64,000 nucleotides of DNA. Origin: Neochlamydia sp. S13. GTDB taxonomy: Bacteria > Chlamydiota > Chlamydiia > Chlamydiales > Parachlamydiaceae. The notes beneath the pieces are model-generated. The model did not search any database. It saw only the letters and a program-made list of their open reading frames with translations, and was not told the DNA's origin. Below are positions 10,180 to 19,776 of the stretch, in pieces; positions within the stretch are counted from its first letter, which is position 1, and each line of letters opens with the position of its first letter. The stretch is taken from assembly GCF_000648235.2 (NCBI RefSeq), contig NZ_AP017977.1, positions 930,001 through 994,000 on the forward strand. Reading direction: 5' to 3'. Made by a program: the position numbers and the translations under genes.

Positions 10180-10676
10180 ATTTTTTCAACGTTAGTTTAT
10201 ATTTTTATTGCTTAGTTATAAAAAAAAGAAAGCTGGGCTTTTTATTTCATTGCTTTGTCTTTAAAGAGAAACTCGTACATTTGGGACTGACAAGTAAGCA
10301 ATATATCTCTTACCTAATTAAAGATAAAGAGGCGAGTAAGATAAGCTAATTTAAGTGGTTTTTGCAGGCTGCAAAGGTTAATTATTAAAGGCATTCTTCT
10401 TCTCTTGCTACTTAAAGATTTCCCTTTAGCTTAACGATAACAAGGCTATTTTTTTGCTAATAGCTTGATTACCTATAATAATAGGTCAAACCCGCCTTAA
10501 CTGAATAAGGAAAAACCTGGATCAATCTTACTATTATTGCTTAAAGCTTTTCCTAATCTTTGCTTACTTAATCTTTATCCTCTGAGTTCTTGTAATATAG
10601 TGTCTTATCGTGCTTGATACTGGCTAAAATTCATAATGGCAAGCCTTGCGAATTAAGCTTAATAGCTTTTAAATAC
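10180..10676. other. Intergenic upstream of lysS
   Basis: About 500 AT-rich bases between two minus-strand genes. I see no gene, tRNA or convincing hairpin; it presumably contains the lysS promoter. Confidence 0.5.
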
Positions 10677-12167
10677 CTATAGTACTCTTCCTATTAGATC
10701 ATAACCGGCAGCTTCCGTGATCTCCACTAAATATAATTCTCCGAATGCTTTAACTTTACGGCTGTCATTGATAATTATTTGGCCATCAATTTCAGGACAC
10801 TGACCATAGAAGCGACCGACCATTAATAGATTGGTTTCTGGATGATACCCTTCTACGATGACCATCAATTTTTTTCCCACATACTTGCTATTAGCTTTTT
10901 TTAGTACTTTTTGTTGGATTTTCATTAATTTACGATAACGTTTCTCTTTTACCTCTTCCTCTATCTGGTTAGGTAGATTAAAAGAGTAAGATCCTGGCTC
11001 ACGGGAATATTTGAAAATCCCAATATTATCTAGAGGATAATCTTGGATAAACTGAGCCAGCTCTTCAAATTGGTCTGCCGTTTCCCCCGGAAAGCCTACA
11101 ATTAAGCTTGTACGGATGACGATATGAGGAATTTCATGGCGCAGCTTGGTAATAGTCTTAATAACATCTTCTCTTGAAGTGGCGCGGTGCATAGATTTTA
11201 ACACCTCGTTATTAATGTGCTGGATAGGCATGTCTAAATAAGGGCAGATGCGAGCATCACTCTTGATAAGGGCAATCAGTTCATCAGTGATTTCATCGGG
11301 GTAAAGGTAAAGTAAACGCAGCCAGAACTTTTTATCTATGGCTAGCATGGATTGTAATAAATCGATCAAGGCTGCTTGATTTCTCGACCCCATATCCTTA
11401 CCATAATCTCCAAGATCTTGAGCAATAAGAATAATTTCATGTACACCCTCGTTAAGCAAATAATTAAATTCTTTTAAAATCTGCTCTTTGCTTTTACTTT
11501 TAAGAGGTCCTTTGATAGTAGGGATGACACAATAAGCGCAACGCTTTCGGCAGCCTTCCGCAATTTTAAGATAAGCGTAGTGCTTAGGAGTGGATAATTG
11601 GCGAGGAATCTCCCCATTTTCCAAAAAACTGCGTCCATTGGAAACCAGCTTACCTTTTTGTGTAGACTGAACAGCTTGCAATATACCTTGTACGTCTCCC
11701 GATCCTAGAAGATAATCAATACCAGGGAATTGCTTTTCCATTTCCTCGTGATGAGTTTGTACCATGCAACCTGTGACCACCAGCTTGGCAGTTTTTTTGC
11801 GCTGTTGTAGAGCATGCTTAACTGTATCCATAGATTCTTTACGAGAAGCTTCCAAAAAACCGCAAGTATTGATGACCAAATAATTTGCTTGAGATAATTC
11901 CTGGGTAACTTCATAGCCTGCTTTCAACAAAATACCTAACATCACTTCACTATCCACCAAATTTCGAGGGCATCCAAGGCTAATAAAATGAATTTTATTT
12001 CCATCGTAATCAAAATGAAAAGTTCCTTCTTGAAGAGCTAGATTATCAATTTTATCATTAGCTAAGAGGGTGTCAGAGGAAGAAGAGGTGGCACAGCATG
12101 CCGCTGTATCTGAGCAACAGGATTTGAGGGCTAATGGTTTTTTGTCTTTGGGGATCATCGGTAGCAT
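10677..12167 (-). CDS. rimO: Ribosomal protein S12 methylthiotransferase
   Basis: Radical-SAM enzyme that adds a methylthio group to an aspartate of ribosomal protein S12. The MTTase N-terminal domain begins with ISLGCPRNLVDSE near residue 60, the radical-SAM cluster is CRKRCAYC near residues 205-212, and a TRAM-type RNA-binding domain ends the protein. The SLGCPRN wording points to RimO and away from MiaB. At 496 residues it is longer than usual because of a 50-residue N-terminal extension with two paired cysteines (CCSDTAACC). Whether that extension is translated depends on the start used; no better ATG lies just before the MTTase domain. Confidence 0.93.
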   Translation of the reverse strand: MLPMIPKDKKPLALKSCCSDTAACCATSSSSDTLLANDKIDNLALQEGTFHFDYDGNKIHFISLGCPRNLVDSEVMLGILLKAGYEVTQELSQANYLVINTCGFLEASRKESMDTVKHALQQRKKTAKLVVTGCMVQTHHEEMEKQFPGIDYLLGSGDVQGILQAVQSTQKGKLVSNGRSFLENGEIPRQLSTPKHYAYLKIAEGCRKRCAYCVIPTIKGPLKSKSKEQILKEFNYLLNEGVHEIILIAQDLGDYGKDMGSRNQAALIDLLQSMLAIDKKFWLRLLYLYPDEITDELIALIKSDARICPYLDMPIQHINNEVLKSMHRATSREDVIKTITKLRHEIPHIVIRTSLIVGFPGETADQFEELAQFIQDYPLDNIGIFKYSREPGSYSFNLPNQIEEEVKEKRYRKLMKIQQKVLKKANSKYVGKKLMVIVEGYHPETNLLMVGRFYGQCPEIDGQIIINDSRKVKAFGELYLVEITEAAGYDLIGRVL

Positions 12168-12540
12168 GAATAAAATTCTCCAGGAATAAATAAGGTTATA
12201 AAAACTATAAAGGTTAATTGAATATTTTTAAATCAAAATTTGATAAATGTAAAATTTATCTTTAAAAAAGTAGAGGATGATGTGAGCTAATAATAAGCCG
12301 AACCCTTATTATTTATCTCCTCAATTGAAACTAAAGATTGCCTTTTTAATTTATTCTCTATTATATTGCGACTAAGCACCTACTAGGATCGGATTGGTCT
12401 ATCTGCCTTAATTATAAACGTTTAAGTTGCAAACTTCTATCTACCTGACATAAAAAGAATGGGGCGTTTGATGGCAATACAAATAGATAAGCCACTTAAA
12501 ATAGGCTATTTCGCTTTTTTTATCCGGGAGTAAAATTTTT
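12168..12540. other. Divergent intergenic region
   Basis: About 370 bases between rimO (minus) and the next plus-strand gene, so promoters for both should lie here. No gene is visible. A GGGAG sequence about 12 bases before the ATG at 12541 is a plausible ribosome binding site. Confidence 0.5.
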
Positions 12541-14082
12541 ATGAATATATTTACTATAGCAACGGTAGAAGATCATTACTCGATTAGCCACCTTCATTTC
12601 CCTCCTTTAAGCAGTAAAACACATCGGTTCAGTCAAAAGTTAATGAGTTTTTATCTAAAGTCTCGCAGCTTAAATCTTATTGCTTTAGGATCAATTACTT
12701 GTAGTGTGGCAACTAGCCTTTTAGCTGTAGCTGAAACTGTAGCTGCGTTGGCTTATACTGTTTTTCTCACCTCTTTAAATTTCCTATCATTTTGCCGCTC
12801 AGAACTGTTGCAAAATCATACCGTGCAGGCTTGGGGATTTTGTATCCAGAGTTTTCTAATGGTCCAAAGTCCTTGGTTACTCATCTCTCAACTTAATCAT
12901 TTAAGCAAATATGATAGGATAAGGCATGAGCATTTTCATAAAATTAAGAGCGCACAGATAGCGCAGTCACTAAGAGTGGCTTTTGATTTTATAGGCGAAG
13001 ATTTCAAAATGAGTGAAGATTTTTCACCTTCCGAAGCTTATGGTTTTGCAGTAGCTGTAGAAGCTATGCCAGACTTAATCAATGAGGCTAAAAAATATAT
13101 GCCTATTCTCCAAGATGCTGATCAAAACGAATTTGATCCTCAAAAGCTTGCTGATATAGATCGTTTCGAATTTATAGAATTTTTGGAAGACAAGAAGGGT
13201 CTTATAAACTCTCTGCAGCATTTAAAACTGCTGGCTAACATACCGGAAGACAAGAATGAGCAAAAAGAGCTCTTAGAATTAATTACTTTACAGTTGTGCA
13301 AGCATCAGCAATATGCTTCCCTTTTATTAGCTAATCCTATCGCTAAACTAGAACACATGCAAGGGCTAACGTCGCACCTTCCTACTCGACTAAAAGAAAG
13401 AGAGATTTTTTTTAAACTTAAAAGTTTTGAAAAAGCAAGCTATAGCCCTGCTTATCAAATGCAGCCCTTGGAAGATGCTAACGATGAAATTTATCAAATT
13501 TTTAATTTTAATGAGATCCCTTTACCCTCTACAGAGAAAAGCGAGGCAGCTTACGAAAAAAACCTAGAAATATATATAAAATACTCTATTAAGTACGTTA
13601 TGTCTTCTGAAAGATATATAAACATCTTCGGTGTTGAGCAGGAAGATAGCTATTCTAAAAAAGAAGTAGTCAAAGCTTGCATTCAAGATTTAGAGGCGGT
13701 TATTCAAATTAATTTACTAGCTATATTGCTAGAGTTGATAGCTTTACAAAAGTGTAGATATAAATGTCCTAGCCCAGGACGCCAGCAAATAATTGAGCTA
13801 GCATTGATTGCCTATGAGTCTATTAAAGATAATAATAAGGCCAAAAATTTATTAATACGCATGATTTTGCAAGATAAGGAATTTGAGATCGAGAAAGATT
13901 CATTTATTGATAAGTACACGGGTATTAAATATGAAATCGATAGTACCACCAGGCAACAGGTACAAAAAGTTTTTCGCTACATTACAGTGCTTGCAGATCA
14001 TCTCCAGTATCGAAAAGATTTAAATGAGGTTACTCTAAAAGCTTTAGAAGAAGTGGAAGGTTGTAGCAAAACTCAAGCTTAA
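12541..14082 (+). CDS. Candidate inclusion-membrane (Inc-like) protein
   Basis: A 513-residue protein of no recognised family. Close to the N-terminus it has a long hydrophobic stretch (about residues 43-85) and a second one (about 97-117) separated by a short polar turn. The remaining 390 residues are hydrophilic and mostly helical (for example LINSLQHLKLLANIPEDK). A paired hydrophobic hairpin without a cleavable signal peptide is the layout used to predict chlamydial Inc proteins, which are exported by type III secretion into the inclusion membrane. That assignment is inference from layout alone; an ordinary inner-membrane protein is possible. It is a single gene with its own upstream region. 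Confidence 0.6.
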   Translation: MNIFTIATVEDHYSISHLHFPPLSSKTHRFSQKLMSFYLKSRSLNLIALGSITCSVATSLLAVAETVAALAYTVFLTSLNFLSFCRSELLQNHTVQAWGFCIQSFLMVQSPWLLISQLNHLSKYDRIRHEHFHKIKSAQIAQSLRVAFDFIGEDFKMSEDFSPSEAYGFAVAVEAMPDLINEAKKYMPILQDADQNEFDPQKLADIDRFEFIEFLEDKKGLINSLQHLKLLANIPEDKNEQKELLELITLQLCKHQQYASLLLANPIAKLEHMQGLTSHLPTRLKEREIFFKLKSFEKASYSPAYQMQPLEDANDEIYQIFNFNEIPLPSTEKSEAAYEKNLEIYIKYSIKYVMSSERYINIFGVEQEDSYSKKEVVKACIQDLEAVIQINLLAILLELIALQKCRYKCPSPGRQQIIELALIAYESIKDNNKAKNLLIRMILQDKEFEIEKDSFIDKYTGIKYEIDSTTRQQVQKVFRYITVLADHLQYRKDLNEVTLKALEEVEGCSKTQA

Positions 14083-14174
14083 GGGGAGTATTTTTTATCA
14101 TTCCGAGGTCTAGCTCTTTTATTCTAAAGGACGCCATCACTAAAAAAACTTTTTTGAAGAGTACTACCAAGGTT

Positions 14175-16403
14175 TTAAAAAAATGTAGAGACAGGGTTTA
14201 CATCTACTCGCATTTTTACCGTTTGCAAAGAGTGATGGGTATGACGGAAACTTTCTAAAACGCGATTCAAAGCATACACATTAGCACAACAGATAAGAAA
14301 TTGATACCGATACTGACCTTTAACTTTTGCGTATCCTGCAGGAATAATTTCATGCCATTTACAAATTTCATTTGAATGATCCATAAGCCACGAGCGCGTA
14401 TAATGAGCATAATCCGAGGTCTTTTTTTGGTCTGGGCCCGAAAAGGTAATTTTGATTAGATTAGAAAAAGGAGGATAATTAAAAGCTTGCCTTACATTTA
14501 GTTCTTCTTCAAAAAAAATTTCATAATTGTTAGCTGCCGCTAAGCAAATCGTTGAATTATCAGGTAAACTTGTTTGTAGAATCACTTCACCTGCTATTTG
14601 GCCACGTCCTGCTCGCCCAGAAACTTGTGTAATTAATTGGAAAACTGTCTCTGAAGCACGAAAATCGGGGAGATTAAGGGTAGAATCACAATTTAATATT
14701 CCAACAAGGGTAACCGAAGGAAAGTGAAGACCCTTAGCGATCATTTGGGTGCCAATCAATACATCCGCTTTGCCACTGCTGAAAGTTTTTAAAAGCTTCT
14801 GATGGCTGCCTTTATGCTTCGTAGTATCTGCATCCATGCGTACTGTACGAATGCCAGGGAATAAAGCATGTATATTTTTTTCAATCAATTCAGTTCCTAC
14901 CCCTTTATATTTCATGGGATGGTCATGATGACAATTAGGGCACTGCTTTGGGGGAGGAGTGAGTGTGTAGCCACATAGATGGCAAGCTAAAGCGTTGTCG
15001 CCTAAATGAAAAGTCATGGTGACATCACAATGTTCACATTTGACTGCTTGCCGACATTGCTGGCAGAGTAGAGTAGTATGGTAACCACGGCGGTTAAGAA
15101 ATAAGATGGTTTGCTCCCCTTGTTCAAAACGCTGCTTTATTCCTGTGATAAGCTTTTCTGAAAAATTCGTATATCCTTTAGCTTTTTCAAATTCTTTTGC
15201 CATGTCAACAATATGCATGCGAGGCATGTTTGCTGTAGCGGCCCGCATGGTAAGTTTGCTTAAAGTATATTTGCTAATCGAAGCATTATAATAGCTTTCT
15301 AAGCTTGGCGTTGCACTCCCAAGAATGACTGTGCTATTACTCATTTTTCCTCGCATGACCGCTACATCGCGGGCATTGTAGCAAGGCTGTTCCTCAGATT
15401 GCTTATAGGATTGCTCATGTTCTTCATCTACGATAATGAGCCCTAAATTAGGAACAGGACTAAAGATTGCTGAGCGAGCTCCAATCACAATAGGGGACTC
15501 TCCACGGCGAATTTTGTGCCATTCATCAAAGCGTTCTCCCTGGCTTAATTGATGATGAAGAATGGCAATTTTATGATCAAAACGGCTGCGAAAACGTTCG
15601 ATAGTTTGAGCTGTTAAAGAGATTTCCGGAACTAACATAATTGTTCCTTTATTCTGCATTAAAGCTTGCTCTATAGCCTGTAAATAAATTTCAGTTTTAC
15701 CACTTCCTGTGACCCCGAAAATAAGGTGGGTTTCAAATTGATTTTCGCTAAGGCTGTGCTTTACTTTTTCAAAAGCTTGAAGTTGTTCTGCATTAAGCTG
15801 TTTAGCTTTGGTCTTAAAATATTCTTCATCGATAAGGGGCGAACGATCAATACGCACAATATCCATTTGTAAATAATCTTTATTAATAAGCGTATCTACA
15901 GAGCTGCGAGAACATTTGGATATTTCTAGCAATTCACTGAGTAAAATCCCTTTTTTTACTTGAAGCATGATATCGATGACTTCAGCTTGCGCTGGAAATC
16001 TGTTACGTATTTTTTCGCAATAAATCTTTAATTCCTCACGCGTTTTTTTACGCAGGACATAAAATTGCTGTTTGTGCTGTATATCTTTGCGTACACTGGC
16101 GGGTAGCAAGATTTTGAAAACTTGGTGGAGAGGTGTGCAATAATATTTGGCTAGCCATAAAGCTAGTTCAAATAAGGGAGGAGTGATAAGCTCTCCCTCT
16201 GATAAAATTTTAGCGATGGGCTTTACGGAAGGAAAAGTAGCCTGGTTTTGTACCTTCAGGATATATCCTCGTTGAAATTGACGGCGTAAGGGTACTTCAA
16301 CACGTACACCGGGTTTAGCGTGCAAAGTAAACTCAGGGGGAATGCTATATTCCAAAGGCTTGTCCAGGGCACTATCAAGGATAACAGAGGCATACAGCGA
16401 CAT
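14175..16403 (-). CDS. priA: Primosomal protein N', replication-restart helicase
   Basis: Restarts stalled replication forks; a 3'-5' superfamily 2 helicase. The 742 residues show an N-terminal DNA-binding domain, Walker A in VTGSGKTEIY near residue 230, the DEEH box near 324, and the zinc module with paired CxxC motifs (CQQC, CEHC, CHLC, CPNC) at about 445-491, followed by the C-terminal helicase lobe (GTQMIAKGLHFP). The start lies 6 bases after the stop of the upstream gene, so it is the last gene of a three-gene minus-strand operon. In C. trachomatis priA is followed by a conserved hypothetical, matching the neighbour here. Confidence 0.97.
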   Translation of the reverse strand: MSLYASVILDSALDKPLEYSIPPEFTLHAKPGVRVEVPLRRQFQRGYILKVQNQATFPSVKPIAKILSEGELITPPLFELALWLAKYYCTPLHQVFKILLPASVRKDIQHKQQFYVLRKKTREELKIYCEKIRNRFPAQAEVIDIMLQVKKGILLSELLEISKCSRSSVDTLINKDYLQMDIVRIDRSPLIDEEYFKTKAKQLNAEQLQAFEKVKHSLSENQFETHLIFGVTGSGKTEIYLQAIEQALMQNKGTIMLVPEISLTAQTIERFRSRFDHKIAILHHQLSQGERFDEWHKIRRGESPIVIGARSAIFSPVPNLGLIIVDEEHEQSYKQSEEQPCYNARDVAVMRGKMSNSTVILGSATPSLESYYNASISKYTLSKLTMRAATANMPRMHIVDMAKEFEKAKGYTNFSEKLITGIKQRFEQGEQTILFLNRRGYHTTLLCQQCRQAVKCEHCDVTMTFHLGDNALACHLCGYTLTPPPKQCPNCHHDHPMKYKGVGTELIEKNIHALFPGIRTVRMDADTTKHKGSHQKLLKTFSSGKADVLIGTQMIAKGLHFPSVTLVGILNCDSTLNLPDFRASETVFQLITQVSGRAGRGQIAGEVILQTSLPDNSTICLAAANNYEIFFEEELNVRQAFNYPPFSNLIKITFSGPDQKKTSDYAHYTRSWLMDHSNEICKWHEIIPAGYAKVKGQYRYQFLICCANVYALNRVLESFRHTHHSLQTVKMRVDVNPVSTFF

Positions 16404-16409
16404 TTTAAC

Positions 16410-17180
16410 CTACCTGGAAAGTTGAGAAGAAATAAAATTCCAAAGCTCTACTTTGCGGGGGGGCTCTTGGAAATATATATCCAAAGGGGCAAGCTCAATT
16501 ATAAAATTTTTTTGGCTGGAGTCTAAGCAATTCTTCTCTATAATTTCTGTATGTACACGATAGACTATCTGAATAGCTTTACGTAGGTTAGCTAAAAATA
16601 AAGCGTGGCGCGGATCAGAAGATGCACTTATTAAAACTAATAATAAACAATCTCGCTGGCTATCATTTTTCCACATTTGTTTAACATTTTTCGCAGCTTC
16701 ATCGTTTGGAATCTCAGCTAGAACCATTTGATCAGGGAAGCGCTCGGCAAAAATTTTATGAAAATCTGAAAAATCTGGAGAGGTGAGAGCAGGTGCTGAA
16801 AATTCCAAATTAATAGCTTTAGGTACAAATTCTGTGCTGTTTGGCGAGGAGGAAGAAGAAAGAAGTTGCTCGCTTGTCAAGTTGCTTTTACTATCAGCAG
16901 GTAACACTTCAAGCGTATCTTTTGGATGCTTTTCATGGGTAATTACCGTAGAAGAGAGAGGAGCTGCAACTACAGGTGAAGGTTCAACCTTAGACGCTTC
17001 CGGAAATTGAGGTGGCAATGCCTTTTTAATGGCTTGGGGTAAGCAAGAAGCTGCAAATAGGCGATAATCCGCATAGCTTGATCGGCTAACTTCTAAGAAT
17101 GCTTTTGAAGAAAATTCTTGGATAAGGTAGCTTTGCACTTGAGCGATTAGGGATAAATATTCACTTTTTAAAGACGACAT
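16410..17180 (-). CDS. Chlamydial conserved hypothetical next to priA
   Basis: A 256-residue protein with a low-complexity, Pro/Ser-rich middle (about 60-115) between an N-terminal helical part and a C-terminal folded part (about 130-256: LLLVLISASSDPRHALFLAN, ELAPLDIYFQEPP). No catalytic motif is recognised. It starts 1 base after the stop of the previous gene and ends 6 bases before priA, so translation is probably coupled. By position it corresponds to the hypothetical gene beside priA in Chlamydia. A role in primosome or replication function is only a guess from context. Confidence 0.7.
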   Translation of the reverse strand: MSSLKSEYLSLIAQVQSYLIQEFSSKAFLEVSRSSYADYRLFAASCLPQAIKKALPPQFPEASKVEPSPVVAAPLSSTVITHEKHPKDTLEVLPADSKSNLTSEQLLSSSSSPNSTEFVPKAINLEFSAPALTSPDFSDFHKIFAERFPDQMVLAEIPNDEAAKNVKQMWKNDSQRDCLLLVLISASSDPRHALFLANLRKAIQIVYRVHTEIIEKNCLDSSQKNFIIELAPLDIYFQEPPRKVELWNFISSQLSR

Positions 17181-17181
17181 T

Positions 17182-17862
17182 TTATTTTTTTTGTTGAAGT
17201 TCTTTCGCAGCTTCTAAAACTTGAGGCAAAAGATGATAATAGCCTCGCTTACTGTACTGTTTAATTATATATTTTTCTGCTGTTTTCAATCCTTGTGGGA
17301 ACATTTTAGTAAAAACTTTTTTCACAAATGGTGCTTTATAGACTTCATCCACAGTTTGATGATTCTCTAATAGAAAAAACAGTATGGTTTCATCATCTTC
17401 AAATTGCAAGAATAATTTAGCAATTAAACGCCCTATCTTGTTGAGAAAATTTTGAATTTTTGGAATGTAAGGAGACGCTAGCTCAAATAAGGGAGATGAG
17501 GGCGATAAAGGTCTGTTTTCAACTGTCTTCCAAACTTGATAGCAGAGAGAATAAGTTTTTTGAGCATGTAAGTTTAATTTTTGCGCAGGCTGTTTTTTGT
17601 CCTCATCATTAAGGTTAAAAGATTGGCAGCTACTTTGCAATTGCTGGAGTAGACCTTTATCCGCATATCCAAAAAAGGCGGGAAAAAGATTTTTATCTTG
17701 ATAGCCTAGTAATCTAATGAGTGCCATGTTAGCGGCTTCATAATTGTTATTTTGGACCGCTATCTCAAAGCTTTTAAATGCTTGGCAAATGGCTAAGTAT
17801 TCACTGACCATGAATTGAAATACAAGGCTATTGTTATTTTGAAGGTGATAAGGAGATCGCAT
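17182..17862 (-). CDS. Hypothetical protein, first gene of the priA operon
   Basis: A 226-residue, mostly helical protein without signal peptide or membrane segment. The first half (residues 20-70) reads like paired helices with repeated Asn/Ala positions (IAVQNNNYEAANMALIRLL), suggestive of an alpha-solenoid or TPR-like pair, and the C-terminus is Lys/Gln rich. It lies immediately upstream of the 256-residue gene with a one-base gap. The family is not recognised. Confidence 0.65.
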   Translation of the reverse strand: MRSPYHLQNNNSLVFQFMVSEYLAICQAFKSFEIAVQNNNYEAANMALIRLLGYQDKNLFPAFFGYADKGLLQQLQSSCQSFNLNDEDKKQPAQKLNLHAQKTYSLCYQVWKTVENRPLSPSSPLFELASPYIPKIQNFLNKIGRLIAKLFLQFEDDETILFFLLENHQTVDEVYKAPFVKKVFTKMFPQGLKTAEKYIIKQYSKRGYYHLLPQVLEAAKELQQKK

Positions 17863-17984
17863 ACCTGACTTGCTCTTTAAAGATCTGAGCTTATCAAAAA
17901 ACTCACAAAAGGCAATAAGAAAATGTGCAAAAATATATTGAAATGCTAGAATTGCACTTATTAATTTCTAACCCATCAGATCTT

Positions 17985-18551
17985 ATGAAAAATAATTTTC
18001 TTTGTTTCGTTATTGTTTGCACAGCTTACATACTTTGTAAGCAAGGGTATAGTGAACAAGCTTTCGATCATCCACAGACTTTGGCCCACTTTTCTCCTGC
18101 CTTGGAGGAAGACCACTCTGATACCCTGGAGAAAAATCAATCTGAAAATTTTGAAACTCCTATTCACTCTGCCCACCCTACTTCAAAAGTCGAATTCTCC
18201 CCAAAAACTGACGACAATGAAGGAGCTCGATTTTTTCATGAACTTATCAATATCTTAACCACTTTAGGATTAATTGTGGCAGTAGTTTTGATAGCTTCCT
18301 GGATGATTAAAAGATTGCTTAGAGGAAAAATTCATCAATTGAACGCTACCAGTTTAATTAAAGTCATCGAATATCGCTCGTTAACCCCAAAAACGGCAGT
18401 TTATCTTTTAGAAATAAAAGGAAAAGGAATTATTATAGCTGAATCTGTTAATGGAGTTACACACCTAGGTGCATTTGAAAATAATGAATCGGAGGAAAGT
18501 CTACCTTCATCGTTTAAAGAGAGGATAGAGAACAAAGATATTTCATTATGA
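17985..18551 (+). CDS. FliO-like membrane protein with signal peptide
   Basis: I chose the ATG at 17985 because it begins a typical signal peptide (MKNNFLCFVIVCTAYILC); a GTG at 17925 opens a longer frame without one. After a variable linker there is one membrane segment (about residues 89-107, LGLIVAVVLIASWMIKRLL) and then a small beta-rich domain (VIEYRSLTPKTAVYLLEIKG followed by a GVTHLGAF turn). This order and these motifs match the FliO/YscJ-adjacent family of flagellar export gate accessory proteins. No other flagellar genes are in the window, so it may work with a type III secretion or flagellum-derived apparatus, or may only resemble FliO. Confidence 0.6.
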   Translation: MKNNFLCFVIVCTAYILCKQGYSEQAFDHPQTLAHFSPALEEDHSDTLEKNQSENFETPIHSAHPTSKVEFSPKTDDNEGARFFHELINILTTLGLIVAVVLIASWMIKRLLRGKIHQLNATSLIKVIEYRSLTPKTAVYLLEIKGKGIIIAESVNGVTHLGAFENNESEESLPSSFKERIENKDISL

Positions 18552-18695
18552 GTAATACAAGCTTTAGCTTAAATTTTTTTCTTCGAAAATGATCAAAGAA
18601 CAAGAAATAAACGCTTGCATTTTTTTATCTAAACAACTCTACTTTGCCTTTGTATTATTGAAAACTTATTTTCTTTTACACTAAACATTAAGCTT

Positions 18696-18742
18696 GCCTT
18701 TTACCTCATGCAAAGAGGTTTGAACAAAAGGCAGAGGTAAAA
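18696..18742 (+). promoter_or_regulatory. Two mutually exclusive RNA hairpins
   Basis: GCCTTTT (18696-18702) can pair with AAAAGGC (18726-18732) around an inner ACCTC/GAGGT stem. Alternatively TTTTACCTC (18699-18707) can pair perfectly with GAGGTAAAA (18734-18742). The two folds share bases and cannot coexist. The region lies about 90 bases upstream of a small lipoprotein gene. It may be a terminator/antiterminator pair or a chance arrangement. Confidence 0.35.
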
Positions 18743-18829
18743 TGCAAAAAAAATAAGGCTTTAGATTTCCAAAATATTAGCGAATAGGATAGTATCATTG
18801 ATTTTATCACTGCCTGAAGAAGAGGGGAT

Positions 18830-19006
18830 ATGCAAAACAAACAAATTTTTATTTATTCGATGTTTTATTTAATTTGTATTGGCTTCCTTTTTGCTTGTTA
18901 TCGCTTGCCAAGAGAGGATGAATACTCTGTTGTTCCTTCTACTAACAATCCTGAGGTCATTCGAGAAAAGCAACCAAATAATTTTGCGCCAAATGTAGGT
19001 TTTTAA
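18830..19006 (+). CDS. Small lipoprotein (58 residues)
   Basis: A short ATG frame preceded by GAGGGG. The product begins with a charged start and a hydrophobic core ending in GFLFAC, a slightly unusual lipobox, so Cys23 could be lipidated. The mature part is about 35 residues, Pro/Asn rich, ending NFAPNVGF. It stops 17 bases before the following gene on the same strand and is probably co-transcribed with it. Family and function are unknown. Confidence 0.6.
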   Translation: MQNKQIFIYSMFYLICIGFLFACYRLPREDEYSVVPSTNNPEVIREKQPNNFAPNVGF

Positions 19007-19023
19007 AAGTTTTAGAGAAAAAT

Positions 19024-19494
19024 ATGATTCCCCTCACTATTGATAGTCTTTACGAATACCTAATCAATAAATCTGTAGATGTAAAACATCAACCAGAGAC
19101 TAAGCAGATATATACTCTTTTTAAAGTGCAAAATGAAGCTTTTCCTCTTTTTATTGGCTTATTAAATGATGAAGAACTTCTTCAATTATTTGCTCCTATT
19201 CCTATTGCTCTTGAGAGCCAAACGATCACTGAAGTAGCACGCGTTTTACATTTATTCAATAAAGAAATCGATATTCCTGGTTTCGGCTTAGATGAACGGG
19301 CTAAAATTGTTTTTTACCGTACCATCTTGCCAGCTAGCGATAAGAAGGTTGCAGGGGAAATTCTTTGTAATTATATCCATACTATTCCTCTTTTGATAGA
19401 AACATTCTTCCCTATTATCGCCGCTGTGGTAGCAGGTAAAGCTCGCTTTATAGATGTAGTAAAACAAGGGGAAGCGGCTAAAATAAGAAAATAA
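19024..19494 (+). CDS. YbjN-like small protein
   Basis: A 156-residue protein with alternating beta strands and helices: an early IYTLFKVQNEAFPLFIGL segment, a central helix ending in VLHLFNKEIDIPGFGLDE, the strand KIVFYRTILP, then a helical C-terminus (NYIHTIPLLIETFFPIIAAV). This is the layout of the YbjN family and of type III secretion chaperones, which share the fold. It follows the lipoprotein gene with a short gap. A chaperone role is possible; no partner is visible nearby. Confidence 0.55.
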   Translation: MIPLTIDSLYEYLINKSVDVKHQPETKQIYTLFKVQNEAFPLFIGLLNDEELLQLFAPIPIALESQTITEVARVLHLFNKEIDIPGFGLDERAKIVFYRTILPASDKKVAGEILCNYIHTIPLLIETFFPIIAAVVAGKARFIDVVKQGEAAKIRK

Positions 19495-19776
19495 AAAAAT
19501 GTATAAAAGTAGTTAAAGATGGACATAAGTACTTGTGCTCGATCCAAACAAGCACTTAGCTTTATTTGCTCAAATCTTCTTTTATTTAAGTTATGCTAAG
19601 TTCGGCCCTTTAAAAGGGAGTCAAATGTTCTATTCTCTTTCTCTTAAGGCATGTTAAGCTAATTACCATGATCAGCTGATATAGTATCTTTAAATTTTTC
19701 AGGATATAAAGTAGCTAAGAACAATGTTGAAAGACTTTAATGTAAAATAATAACGTTAAAAGGATGCTGCCTCACT

